The position numbers and the translations under genes were made by a program. A stretch of 10,066 bases of DNA from Pseudomonadota bacterium. Its GTDB lineage: Bacteria > Pseudomonadota > Gammaproteobacteria > Burkholderiales > Burkholderiaceae_C. The stretch spans positions 1 to 10,066 of the forward strand of contig JAFECV010000041.1 in NCBI GenBank assembly GCA_018241985.1, given 5' to 3'. Every line of letters starts with the position of its first letter. Position 1 is the first letter of the stretch. The notes beneath the pieces were generated by a model, which saw only the letters and a program-made list of their open reading frames with translations, ran no database searches and had not been told where the DNA came from. Shown in pieces: positions 1 to 7,660 of the stretch.

Positions 1-307
1 GCGCCGGCACCACGTCGTCGCGCACCACGTCGAAGTGGTGATAGAAGCTCGCGACCTCGTAGACCTCGGCCATCGGCAGATTCATCAGGTACGCGAGCGC
101 GACCAGGTCGCCCTCGTGCAAGCAGCCGGTCGCGTCATTGATGCGGTGCAGGTGCTCGATCAGCAGGTCGCGCCGATACGGGCCAGGGCCGATCAGGCCG
201 CGCACGCGCGCGACCGCGGCATCGTCGGGCTGGCGGCCCTTGGGCTCGCGCCGCGCGCGGCGCATCGGAACGGCAGCGGTGCCGGCATCGATGGAAGATT
301 GGGTCAT
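1..307 (-). CDS. NuoE/FdsG-like subunit of an NAD-dependent dehydrogenase or formate dehydrogenase (N-terminal part)
   Basis: This is the first 102 residues of a minus-strand gene that continues past the left edge; no stop codon is in view. The residues EVYEVASFYHHFDVV (about 81-95) match the helix before the [2Fe-2S] cysteines in NuoE/FdsG/HoxF-type thioredoxin-like ferredoxin domains. The segment RRDLLIEHLHRIND (about 45-58) fits the helical start of that domain. The cluster cysteines lie outside the window. I recall Burkholderiales proteins of this type as NuoE-NuoF fusions paired with a formate dehydrogenase alpha subunit, but neither the fusion nor the partner can be confirmed here. Such subunits move electrons between NAD(H) and a catalytic subunit in the cytoplasm. 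The start ATG at 307 lacks a clear ribosome binding site, and ATG at 265 (codon 15) is possible. The P450 gene lies 83 bp upstream on the same strand. Confidence 0.7.
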   Translation of the reverse strand, partial: MTQSSIDAGTAAVPMRRARREPKGRQPDDAAVARVRGLIGPGPYRRDLLIEHLHRINDATGCLHEGDLVALAYLMNLPMAEVYEVASFYHHFDVVRDDVVPA

Positions 308-320
308 GGTGTCGCGGCAA

Positions 321-361
321 ATGGCGGCACCATCTTAGTCTTGCCCGGCACGTGCCGCCAT
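321..361 (-). other. Perfect 10-bp inverted repeat between the P450 and diaphorase genes
   Basis: ATGGCGGCAC (321-330) is the exact reverse complement of GTGCCGCCAT (352-361), with a 21-nt loop. A self-complementary GGCACGTGCC (347-356) overlaps the second arm. There is no T-run after it on the minus strand, so it does not look like an intrinsic terminator. It ends 13 nt before the diaphorase ATG and could be an RNA stem affecting processing or translation, or a protein site. The function is unknown. Confidence 0.45.
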
Positions 362-390
362 CGGCATCGTCCCGGAGCCGCGCCGGTGCT

Positions 391-1554
391 CTATTCGAGC
401 CGTACCGACAGGCGCGAGAAGCCGCTGGCCGGAAACAGCGCGCGCTCCGGCGCCGGGTCCGTCACCTCGGCGATCCCCTGGGTGCCCGCCAGCAGCGTCG
501 CCATCAGCACGCGCAGTTCCAGCCGCGCCAGCGGCGCGCCGGGGCAGACGTGCAGGCCCGCGCCGTACAGCAGGTTGTGGTCGCGGTTGCGCGCCGGATC
601 GTAGGCGTCGGGGTCGCCGAACCGGGCTTCGTCGCGATTCGCGGAGGCCCAGATCAGGGTCAGCCGCTCGCCCGCGGCCATCTGGTGTCCGCCGATCTCG
701 ACCGGGCAGGTCGTGATGCGGCGGTTCGCGATCAGCGGTGCATGGATGCGCAGGATCTCGTCGATCGCATCGGGCAGGTCGGCGGGCCGCCGGCGCAGCT
801 CGGCCTGCAGCAGCGGATGCGCGGCGAGGTACTGCACCAGGATGCCGACGCTCGCGGCGATCGTGCCGAGCTCGCCGACGGTCCAGTTGCGCACGATGCT
901 GACGATTTCCTCGTCGCTCAGCGGCCGGCCGTGGATGCGCTCGCGCAGCAGGCGGCTGGTCACGTCGTCGCCCGCCTGCTCGCCGGCATCGCGCCGGACG
1001 ACGAGCTGCTGCACGATGTGGTTGTCGAATTCGAGCGCGACCCGCGCCATCGCGGCGCGGTCGCCCGCGCGGATCGCGCGATGGTTGCTGGCGATCCATT
1101 CGCCGAGCGGCTCGTGCAGCGTGTCGGGCCAGCCCATGAACGCGCACTGCACGCGCAGCGCGAACGGCTGCGCGAAGCCGGCCATCAGCTCGAACGCCCG
1201 GCCGCGCGGCAGCGCCGCGACCAGCGCCTCGGCGATCGATCGGCAGACGGGCTCGAAAGCCGCCATCCGTTCGGGCGCGAAGTAGCGCTCGACGATGCGC
1301 CGGTACGGCGTGTGCTCCGGCGGGTCCATCGCGTTCGGAATCGACAGGTGATTCGACGCCGCGTTGCTGAAGGTTTCGGCGTCGCCCAGCGCGCGCATCA
1401 CGTCCGCATGACGGAACAGCGACCACCACAGGTAGTCGCTGTACGCGACCGGGCAGCGCCTGCGCATCGCGTCGTAGGCGGCGATCTGGTCGCGCTGCAC
1501 GTCATCCGATGCGGGATCCCAGTCGGCAGGTGGGGCAGACGGGATAGTGACCAT
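391..1554 (-). CDS. Cytochrome P450
   Basis: A soluble bacterial-type P450 of 387 residues, with no membrane anchor. The haem loop is YGAGLHVCPG with Cys337 as thiolate ligand. The usual leading Phe is Tyr330 and His335 is present. The K-helix ExxR is E266-ILR-R269, the meander region is near ANRDEARFGDPDAYDP (305-320), and the C-helix His/Arg pair is H81...R85. The I-helix reads GELGTIAA (227-234). Thr231 is in the usual place, but the acidic residue that normally precedes it is Gly230. The substrate is unknown; I recall similar uncharacterised P450s in Burkholderiales. No redox partner is recognisable apart from the flavoprotein-type gene directly downstream, which may share the transcript. 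No good Shine-Dalgarno precedes ATG 1554, but an FNR-like site lies about 36 bp upstream. It follows boxA on the same strand after a 145-bp gap and is probably not part of the box operon. Confidence 0.93.
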   Translation of the reverse strand: MVTIPSAPPADWDPASDDVQRDQIAAYDAMRRRCPVAYSDYLWWSLFRHADVMRALGDAETFSNAASNHLSIPNAMDPPEHTPYRRIVERYFAPERMAAFEPVCRSIAEALVAALPRGRAFELMAGFAQPFALRVQCAFMGWPDTLHEPLGEWIASNHRAIRAGDRAAMARVALEFDNHIVQQLVVRRDAGEQAGDDVTSRLLRERIHGRPLSDEEIVSIVRNWTVGELGTIAASVGILVQYLAAHPLLQAELRRRPADLPDAIDEILRIHAPLIANRRITTCPVEIGGHQMAAGERLTLIWASANRDEARFGDPDAYDPARNRDHNLLYGAGLHVCPGAPLARLELRVLMATLLAGTQGIAEVTDPAPERALFPASGFSRLSVRLE

Positions 1555-1561
1555 GCGCGCC

Positions 1562-1603
1562 AGCGTATCCGAAGCGGGGGCTGCGCGGCTTGACCTGGAT
1601 CAG
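1562..1603 (-). promoter_or_regulatory. FNR/Anr-type site and -10 in front of the P450 gene
   Basis: TTGACCTGGATCAG (1590-1603) matches the FNR/CRP-family consensus TTGAT-N4-ATCAA at 8 of its 10 defined positions. If its centre (1596.5) lies at -41.5, as in class II FNR promoters, transcription starts at about 1555. The -12 to -7 hexamer is then TACGCT (1567-1562), which keeps the important TA...T positions. The start would fall next to the ATG at 1554, giving an almost leaderless mRNA, in line with the missing Shine-Dalgarno. The regulator could be FNR/Anr (oxygen) or Dnr/NnrR (nitric oxide), which use similar sites. Confidence 0.5.
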
Positions 1604-1657
1604 TCATGCTCCGAGGGCGTGATGCACCGGATGCGCGGAATCAATCGCTCAATGACT

Positions 1658-1678
1658 GCGCGGCCCGAAGGACCGCGC
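1658..1678 (-). other. Stem-loop after boxA
   Basis: On the minus strand GCGCGGTCC (1678-1670) and GGGCCGCGC (1666-1658) form a nine-pair stem including one G-U, closed by TTC. It begins 21 nt after the boxA stop codon. No T-run follows, so it is a weak candidate for an intrinsic terminator. It may protect the 3' end of the box transcript or act with Rho. GC-rich DNA produces some such stems by chance. Confidence 0.35.
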
Positions 1679-1699
1679 GCGCGATCGTCAGCGCCATCG

Positions 1700-3028
1700 T
1701 CAATACGTCTCCAGATGCAGCCGCCCCTCGCTCTTGAGCGCGGCGGCGATCGCGTCCCACGACAGGCCGGCCTGCTGCGCGACGTCGCGCAGCGCCAGCA
1801 CCACGCCCTCCTCCATGCTTTTGAGGCCGCAGACGTAGAAGAAGGCGTTCGAGTCCTGCAGCAGCGGCGCGAGGTCCGCGGCGCGCGCGCGCATCCGGTC
1901 CTGCACGTAGGTCTTGGGCTGGCCCGGCGTGCGGCTGAACGCGAAGTTGATGTCGATGAAGTCCTTCGGCAGCGTCTGCAGCGGGCCGAAGTACGGCAGC
2001 TCCTCCTTGGTGCGCGCGCCGAAGAACAGCAGCAGCTTGCCGCCTTCGAACTTGCCGCTCTTGCGCAGGCGCCGGCGCCATTCGGTCATCGCGCGCATCG
2101 GCGCGGAGCCGGTGCCGGTGCAGATCATCACGACGTGGCTCTTCGGGTGGTTCGGCATCAGGAAGGTGGCGCCGAAGGGCCCGATCACCTGCACCTTGTC
2201 GCCGACCTTCAGGTCGCACATGTAGTTGCTGGCGACGCCGCGCACCGGGTTGCCCTGGTGGTCTTCGAGCACGCGCTTGATCGTCAGCGACAGGTTGTTG
2301 TAGCCGGGGCGCTCGCCGTTGCGCGGGCTCGCGACCGAGTACTGGCGCGCGAAATGCGGCTTGCCGCGTTCGTCGAGGCCGGGCGGCACGACGCCGATCG
2401 ACTGGCCCTCGAGCACCGGGAACGGCATCGCGCCGAAGTCGAGGATGACGTGGTGCGTGTCGTACTCCCTGCCGACCTCGGTGACGCGCACGTTGCCGAC
2501 GCAGGTGGCGGTCACGGTCTTATCGGCCGCGCGCGCGCCGTACAGGTTGGTGTAGGCATGGGCGGCGGACCAGGGCGGCAGCTTCGCGCCGTAGCTGGCC
2601 GGCGGCGTGCCGGCGCCGGGCTGCGCCGGGTCGACCGCCGCCTGCGCCAGCGCCGCCTGCGCCTGGGCCAGCGTCTTCAGCGACTCGTCGGCCACCGGCG
2701 CGTCCTGCGCGAGCGCGTCGGCGCCGACACCCATCTCGGCGAGCTGCGCCGGCGTCAGCTCCTCGGGCAGGTCGAACCAGCCGAACTGCTCCGCGAGCGG
2801 GTACGCGCTGGCCTTGGGCACCATGCGCCAGTTGTCGATCGCGCCGGTCGGGCACACCGGAATGCAGGCCAGGCACTTCTCGCAGATCGACGGATCGACG
2901 ACGTAGTTGTTCGCGTCGTGCGAGATCGCCTGGATCGGACACGCCGCCTCGCAGGCGCCGCAGCGGATGCAGATCGCGGGGTCGATCAGGTGTTGCTTGA
3001 GGAGGGTGGTGTCGGTGGCCATGTCCAT
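1700..3028 (-). CDS. boxA: Benzoyl-CoA 2,3-epoxidase, reductase component BoxA
   Basis: BoxA is the NADPH-dependent iron-sulfur flavoprotein that feeds electrons to BoxB; together they turn benzoyl-CoA, O2 and NADPH into 2,3-epoxybenzoyl-CoA in the cytoplasm. The N-terminus carries two [4Fe-4S] ferredoxin motifs, [11 protein letters not shown] (Cys20, 23, 26, 30) and [11 protein letters not shown] (Cys49, 52, 55, 59), each followed by Pro. The rest is a ferredoxin-NADP+ reductase fold. It has RQYS (228-231) for [15 protein letters not shown] (302-313) for NADP, YVCG (398-401) near the nicotinamide, and an aromatic C-terminal residue (Tyr442). An Ala/Gln-rich linker at about 100-150 joins the two parts. 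It makes the protein (442 aa) seem somewhat longer than relatives I recall at about 410-420. ATG 3028 has a purine-rich GAGAGAG upstream; ATG 3022 is an alternative. It is the last box gene on this strand, 207 bp after boxB. Confidence 0.96.
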   Translation of the reverse strand: MDMATDTTLLKQHLIDPAICIRCGACEAACPIQAISHDANNYVVDPSICEKCLACIPVCPTGAIDNWRMVPKASAYPLAEQFGWFDLPEELTPAQLAEMGVGADALAQDAPVADESLKTLAQAQAALAQAAVDPAQPGAGTPPASYGAKLPPWSAAHAYTNLYGARAADKTVTATCVGNVRVTEVGREYDTHHVILDFGAMPFPVLEGQSIGVVPPGLDERGKPHFARQYSVASPRNGERPGYNNLSLTIKRVLEDHQGNPVRGVASNYMCDLKVGDKVQVIGPFGATFLMPNHPKSHVVMICTGTGSAPMRAMTEWRRRLRKSGKFEGGKLLLFFGARTKEELPYFGPLQTLPKDFIDINFAFSRTPGQPKTYVQDRMRARAADLAPLLQDSNAFFYVCGLKSMEEGVVLALRDVAQQAGLSWDAIAAALKSEGRLHLETY

Positions 3029-3140
3029 GATTCAACTCTCTCGCACAAGCGACGGCGTTGCGGTTGTCAAAAACGCTTACGCCATCCGCAGCACATAGAT
3101 CCCAAAGAGCCCAATGGCCGCGGAGCAGGCCATGCGCGGG

Positions 3141-3228
3141 CACTCGTGGCCGGGGTCTCCCCGGCCACTGAGTGCGCCCCCTCGCAGGGGGGAAGCGAAG
3201 CGGAACGCAGTCCGCGCAGCTTGGGGGT
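3141..3228. repeat. Palindromic intergenic element between boxB and boxA
   Basis: The gap holds two tight stem-loops in a row. In the first, GTGGCCGGGG (3146-3155) pairs perfectly with CCCCGGCCAC (3159-3168) around a TCT loop, and CACTC (3141-3145) pairs further out with GAGTG (3170-3174). In the second, CCCCCT (3177-3182) pairs with AGGGGG (3186-3191) around CGC. The 3' part, with AAGCGAAGCGGAACGCAG and GCAGCTTGGGGG, resembles a dispersed extragenic repeat I remember from Comamonadaceae genomes. AAGC...GCTT and CCCCC...GGGGG also allow a longer alternative fold. No T-run follows on either strand. The element lies just after the boxB stop, where it could reduce or process the boxA transcript. 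Confidence 0.6.
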
Positions 3229-3235
3229 GGTTCAT

Positions 3236-4663
<1,428 letters not shown>

Positions 4664-4690
4664 GATGGATCTCCTGGTCGGATGGAATGG

Positions 4691-4759
4691 GATTTGCTAC
4701 TAAATAGATAGCTACTATCGAAGAATTGGCAATGGCTATGGCCTGATTTCATTCAAAAA
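4691..4759. repeat. AT-rich intergenic element between boxC and boxB
   Basis: This stretch is clearly richer in A+T than its surroundings. It holds the direct repeat GCTACTA (4696-4702 and 4711-4717), the small hairpin GATAG-CTA-CTATC (4707-4719), and GGCCTGATTTCATTCAAAAA at its right side (4740-4759). The pattern (a GATAGCTACTA-like core, then GCCTGATTTCATTC) resembles a degraded copy of an interspersed intergenic repeat I remember from Comamonadaceae. The identification rests on memory. It could carry a secondary promoter for boxB, but I see no convincing -35/-10 pair. Confidence 0.4.
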
Positions 4760-4780
4760 CCGGACCTCGACGCGGTCGGG
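4755..4780 (-). terminator. Possible weak intrinsic terminator after boxC
   Basis: On the minus strand CCCGACC (4780-4774) and GGTCCGG (4766-4760) pair with one C-C mismatch around a 7-nt loop. TTTTT (4759-4755) follows immediately. It begins 5 nt after the boxC stop codon and lies inside the boxC-boxB gap. The mismatch makes it weak, so partial termination (polar attenuation of boxB and boxA) is more likely than a full stop. Confidence 0.45.
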
Positions 4781-4785
4781 CGACT

Positions 4786-6435
4786 TCAGACCCGGTTCCA
4801 GTCAAATGCGGCCTTTTCGCCCTTGCCGTAGACCTTCAGCGCGCCGCGCTCGCCGACCGCGTTCGGCCGCTGGAAGATCCAGTTCTGCCACGCGGTGAGC
4901 CGGCCGAAGATGCGGGTCAGCATGTTCTCCTGCTGCGAAAAGCGCAAGTTCGCTTCGAGGCCGGTCAGCGCGTCCGGGCTCATCGCGGCGCGCTCTTCCA
5001 GCGCGATGCGGATCTCGTCCGCCCAGTCGATCTCGTCGGGCGCGGCGGTGACGAGGCCAAGCGCGAGCGCCTCGTCCGCCGCAATCGGACGGCCGGCGGC
5101 GGCGCGCACCGCTTCCATCGGCGCGGCCTCTTCGTAGAAGCGGCGCGCGAGCCGCGACTGGTCGTTCACCATCGGCGCCAAGCCGAAGTTGAATTCGTCG
5201 AGCTGCAGCGCGGCCGCATTCTCGACGCCGCTCAGCATGTAGGCGCGGTCCGCGCAGAACGCGAGTTCGGCCAGCACGCCGGCAAAGCACGAGCCGGGCT
5301 CGATCAGCGCGAACAGGCTGCGCGACGACACGTCGAGGCGCGCCAGCGTGCGCCGCAGCATGCCGATCGTCTCGCGCACGAACCAGTGGTGCTGGTGCGC
5401 GAGCATCGCTGCGTCCGCCTGCAGCACCGCCTTGGGATCGCCGGCGGTCTTCAGCAGCCAGGTGCCGATCTCGAGTTCGTTGGTGCGCATGTGCAGGATC
5501 GCGTCGTCGAGCTCGCGCGCCATCGCGAGCGGCCACCAGCCGGCGCCGGCAGCCTCGATGCCGGCGATATCGGCGGGCTGCGCGCCGGCCGGCGCGCGCA
5601 CGGTGAAGGTCGCGAGCCGCTTCGCACGGTCGATGTCCACGGTCACGTTCGCGTAGCGCAGCTGCTCGGTCGTGACGTTGCGCTCGACCGGCGTGAGCGC
5701 GATACCGCGGGCCTGCTGCGGGCGGTCGCTGCCGGCGGCAAGCTGCGCGGCGCGCCCCTGCACCGCCTGCGCGAACTGCTGGGGCTTGGCGATCGCGTCG
5801 ACCAGGCGCCAGTCGACCGCGCGCTGGCCGCGCACGCCTTCGGTCGTGGTGCAGAAGATGTCGGCCAGGTCGTGCCGCACATGGCGCTTGTCGGTGACGC
5901 GGGTCAGCCCGCCGGTGCCGGGCAGCACGCCGAGCAGCGGCACCTCGGGCAGCGACACCGACGACGAGCGGTCGTCGACCAGGATGATCTCGTCGCAGGC
6001 CAGCGCCAGCTCGTAGCCGCCGCCGGCGCAGGCGCCGTTCAGCGCCGCGATGAACTTCAGGCCGGAATGGCGGCTCGCGTCCTCGATGCCGTTGCGCGTC
6101 TCGTTCGTGAACTTGCAGAAGTTGACCTTCCAGGCGTGGGTCGAGAGGCCCAACATGAAGATGTTGGCGCCGGAGCAGAACACCTTGTCGCGCAGCGAGG
6201 TGACGACCACGACACGCACCTGCGGGTGCTCGAAGCGGATGCGTTGCAGCGCATCGTGCAGTTCGATGTCGACGCCGAGGTCGTAGGAATTGAGCTTGAG
6301 CTTGTAGCCGGGGCGGATGCCCGCGTCCTCGTCGATGTTCAGCGACAGCGTCGCGGTCTGCCCGTCGACGGCCAGCTTCACGTGCCGGTATCGGGACGGG
6401 TCGGTCTGGTAGTTCACCAGGGGGTTCTCGGCCAT
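4786..6435 (-). CDS. boxC: 2,3-epoxybenzoyl-CoA dihydrolase (benzoyl-CoA-dihydrodiol lyase) BoxC
   Basis: BoxC hydrolytically opens 2,3-epoxybenzoyl-CoA to 3,4-dehydroadipyl-CoA semialdehyde plus formate, without oxygen. It belongs to the crotonase superfamily but at 549 residues is about twice the usual size, with a second crotonase-like half. The oxyanion-hole segments are FCSGANIFMLGL (86-97) and NGACAGGGYELALACDE (133-149). The residues I recall as catalytic in Burkholderia BoxC (Cys111, Glu146, Glu168) appear here as Cys107, Glu142 (GYELA) and Glu164 (SLPEVP), at one constant offset. The ATG at 6435 is chosen because CAGGAG lies 6 nt upstream and the protein then starts MAENPLVNYQTDP, as in relatives. 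An in-frame ATG at 6486 would add 17 unlikely residues. It is first in boxC-boxB-boxA, behind its own promoter and TGCA operator array in the gap after boxR. Confidence 0.97.
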   Translation of the reverse strand: MAENPLVNYQTDPSRYRHVKLAVDGQTATLSLNIDEDAGIRPGYKLKLNSYDLGVDIELHDALQRIRFEHPQVRVVVVTSLRDKVFCSGANIFMLGLSTHAWKVNFCKFTNETRNGIEDASRHSGLKFIAALNGACAGGGYELALACDEIILVDDRSSSVSLPEVPLLGVLPGTGGLTRVTDKRHVRHDLADIFCTTTEGVRGQRAVDWRLVDAIAKPQQFAQAVQGRAAQLAAGSDRPQQARGIALTPVERNVTTEQLRYANVTVDIDRAKRLATFTVRAPAGAQPADIAGIEAAGAGWWPLAMARELDDAILHMRTNELEIGTWLLKTAGDPKAVLQADAAMLAHQHHWFVRETIGMLRRTLARLDVSSRSLFALIEPGSCFAGVLAELAFCADRAYMLSGVENAAALQLDEFNFGLAPMVNDQSRLARRFYEEAAPMEAVRAAAGRPIAADEALALGLVTAAPDEIDWADEIRIALEERAAMSPDALTGLEANLRFSQQENMLTRIFGRLTAWQNWIFQRPNAVGERGALKVYGKGEKAAFDWNRV

Positions 6436-6479
6436 GTTTTGCTCCTGAAGGAAGATGATCGGCGGCGGGTCAGACGTGA

Positions 6480-6567
6480 TGCACAAAAATGCAGAATTTG
6501 CGATTTCTCAAACGAACATATGCATCATAGTGCATTTTATTGCAGGCGTCAAATGCATTTTTTTGCA
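6480..6567 (-). promoter_or_regulatory. boxC promoter with a TGCA operator array
   Basis: Most of the 159-bp gap between the boxR stop and the boxC start is regulatory. On the minus strand the -35 is TTGACG (6552-6547), the spacer is exactly 17 bp, and the -10 is TATGAT (6529-6524), one base from consensus. The start would be near 6517, leaving a leader of about 80 nt. Seven TGCA units begin at 6480, 6490, 6521, 6531, 6541, 6554 and 6564, mostly 10 bp apart. Two lie within the spacer, one abuts the -10, two are upstream of the -35 and two are downstream of the start. TGCA repeats are the operator core known for BzdR, the close relative of BoxR, so repression by BoxR relieved by benzoyl-CoA is the natural reading. 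Confidence 0.85.
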
Positions 6568-6594
6568 TGCCATCGGTGTAGACATAACCGCAGC

Positions 6595-7554
6595 TCAGCC
6601 CTGCGCCAGCCGCGCCCGAACCTGCGCGAGCAGCTGCGTGTAGGCCTGGTCCAGCGGGCGGTTGCTGGTGTCGAAATGCATGTCGGCCTTGGAATAGAAC
6701 GCCGAGCGCCCGTCCAGGATGCGCTGCAGGTCCTTCATCGCCTCGCGGCTGGCGGCCATCGGCCGCAGGTCGCCCTGCGCCGCGACCCGCGCCATGTGGT
6801 CCGCCGGCGCGGCCTGCAGCCAGATCGTGTAGCAGTGCGCGAGCAGCAGGTTGAAGTTGGCCGCGTCCGACACCAGCCCGCCGGGCGTCGCGATCACGAC
6901 CTCGGGGTAGATCTGGATCGCCTCCTCGAGCGCGCGGCGCTCGTAGCGGCGGTATGCGTTCGCGCCGTACAGGTTGTGGATTTCGCTGATGCCGCAGCCG
7001 GCGAATTTCTCGATCTCGCGGCTCAGCTCGATGAACGAATAGCCGAGGTCTTCGGCCAGGCGCCGGCCGAGCGTCGATTTGCCGGCGCCGCGCAGCCCGA
7101 TCAGCGCGATGCGCGACAGGCGCTCGCGCTCGTTGCCGCCGGCGCCGAACAGCTCGCCCAGAGCGAGCCGCGCACGCAGCAGGTCCGGCTCGCTGCGGTG
7201 CTCCAGCAGTTCGCGGATCAGCAGCCATTCCGGCGACGAGGTGCTGACGTCGCCCAGCAGTTCGGCGAGCGAACAATGCAGCGCGCCCGCGATCTGCAGC
7301 AGCACCAGGATCGACGCATTGCCGGTGCCGTATTCGAGATTCGCCAGGTGCCGCTCCGACACGTCGGCCGCCAGCGCGACGGCCTTGCGCGTCATGCCGC
7401 GGCGCGAACGCAGCGTGCGCACCCGCTCGCCCAACGCGACCAGGAACGGATGCCGCGCCTCGTCGGCCGGCGGCTCGCCTGCCACGGGAGCCGCCGCCGT
7501 TGGCCGAACGTCGACGACTGCCGAATCGGCGCCGGAATCGGGTTCGGAACTCAT
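6595..7554 (-). CDS. boxR: BoxR/BzdR-type transcriptional repressor (XRE domain fused to shikimate-kinase-like domain)
   Basis: BoxR controls the box genes in response to benzoyl-CoA in characterised relatives. The 319-residue protein has a disordered N-terminus (1-35) and an XRE-type helix-turn-helix at about 38-101 (LGERVRTLRSRRGMTRKAVA, then SERHLANLEYGTGNASILVL). A linker (102-146) leads to a shikimate-kinase-like P-loop domain. That domain keeps the Walker A motif GLRGAGKST (153-161), YRRYERRALEE (201-211) like the kinase FR..E region, and ATPGG (222-226) like its glycine-rich loop. The shikimate-binding DxD is replaced by ELSRE (176-180), which suggests ligand sensing rather than catalysis. 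The start at 7554 has a strong TAGGAGG 8 nt upstream. It is divergent from boxD and could be read through into boxC. Its own promoter is not obvious, but TGCA sites in the divergent region suggest autoregulation. Confidence 0.95.
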   Translation of the reverse strand: MSSEPDSGADSAVVDVRPTAAAPVAGEPPADEARHPFLVALGERVRTLRSRRGMTRKAVALAADVSERHLANLEYGTGNASILVLLQIAGALHCSLAELLGDVSTSSPEWLLIRELLEHRSEPDLLRARLALGELFGAGGNERERLSRIALIGLRGAGKSTLGRRLAEDLGYSFIELSREIEKFAGCGISEIHNLYGANAYRRYERRALEEAIQIYPEVVIATPGGLVSDAANFNLLLAHCYTIWLQAAPADHMARVAAQGDLRPMAASREAMKDLQRILDGRSAFYSKADMHFDTSNRPLDQAYTQLLAQVRARLAQG

Positions 7555-7574
7555 GGTTTCACCCTCCTACTGAC

Positions 7575-7616
7575 GGCGGGCGCCGCAGCCCGCCACAGCG
7601 CGCGAGATAGGCGCGC
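7575..7616 (-). other. Two GC-rich stem-loops in the boxR leader
   Basis: GGCGGGC (7575-7581) pairs with GCCCGCC (7588-7594) around a 6-nt loop. GCGCGC (7598-7603) pairs with GCGCGC (7611-7616) around GAGATAG. The first stem ends 5 nt upstream of the boxR Shine-Dalgarno TAGGAGG. They may modulate boxR translation, but such stems are common by chance at this G+C content. Confidence 0.25.
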
Positions 7617-7660
7617 GGCCAGCGCCGACGCCTGCGCCGTGCTGAATGCTTGAGATTTGC

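Noticed and set aside
35..604. Plus-strand open frame across the left edge and the P450 3' end.
   Set aside because: The minus-strand reading gives a recognisable NuoE/FdsG N-terminus and the P450 C-terminus; the plus reading gives nothing.
391..3028. P450 as part of the box operon.
   Set aside because: A 145-bp gap with a stem-loop and a separate FNR-like promoter lies between boxA and the P450, and no P450 is needed in the box pathway. Read-through cannot be excluded.
4786..6486. Longer boxC starting at ATG 6486.
   Set aside because: The 17 extra residues are unlike the family, and ATG 6435 has a good Shine-Dalgarno and the typical N-terminus.
6480..6567. TGCA repeats as a CRISPR or tandem repeat array.
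   Set aside because: The units are 4 bp with varied filler, far too short for CRISPR repeats, and the pattern fits operator half-sites over a promoter.
5386..7653. Long plus-strand open frame opposite boxC and boxR.
   Set aside because: It passes through the TGCA promoter region and two confident genes, with low-complexity composition typical of an antisense shadow.
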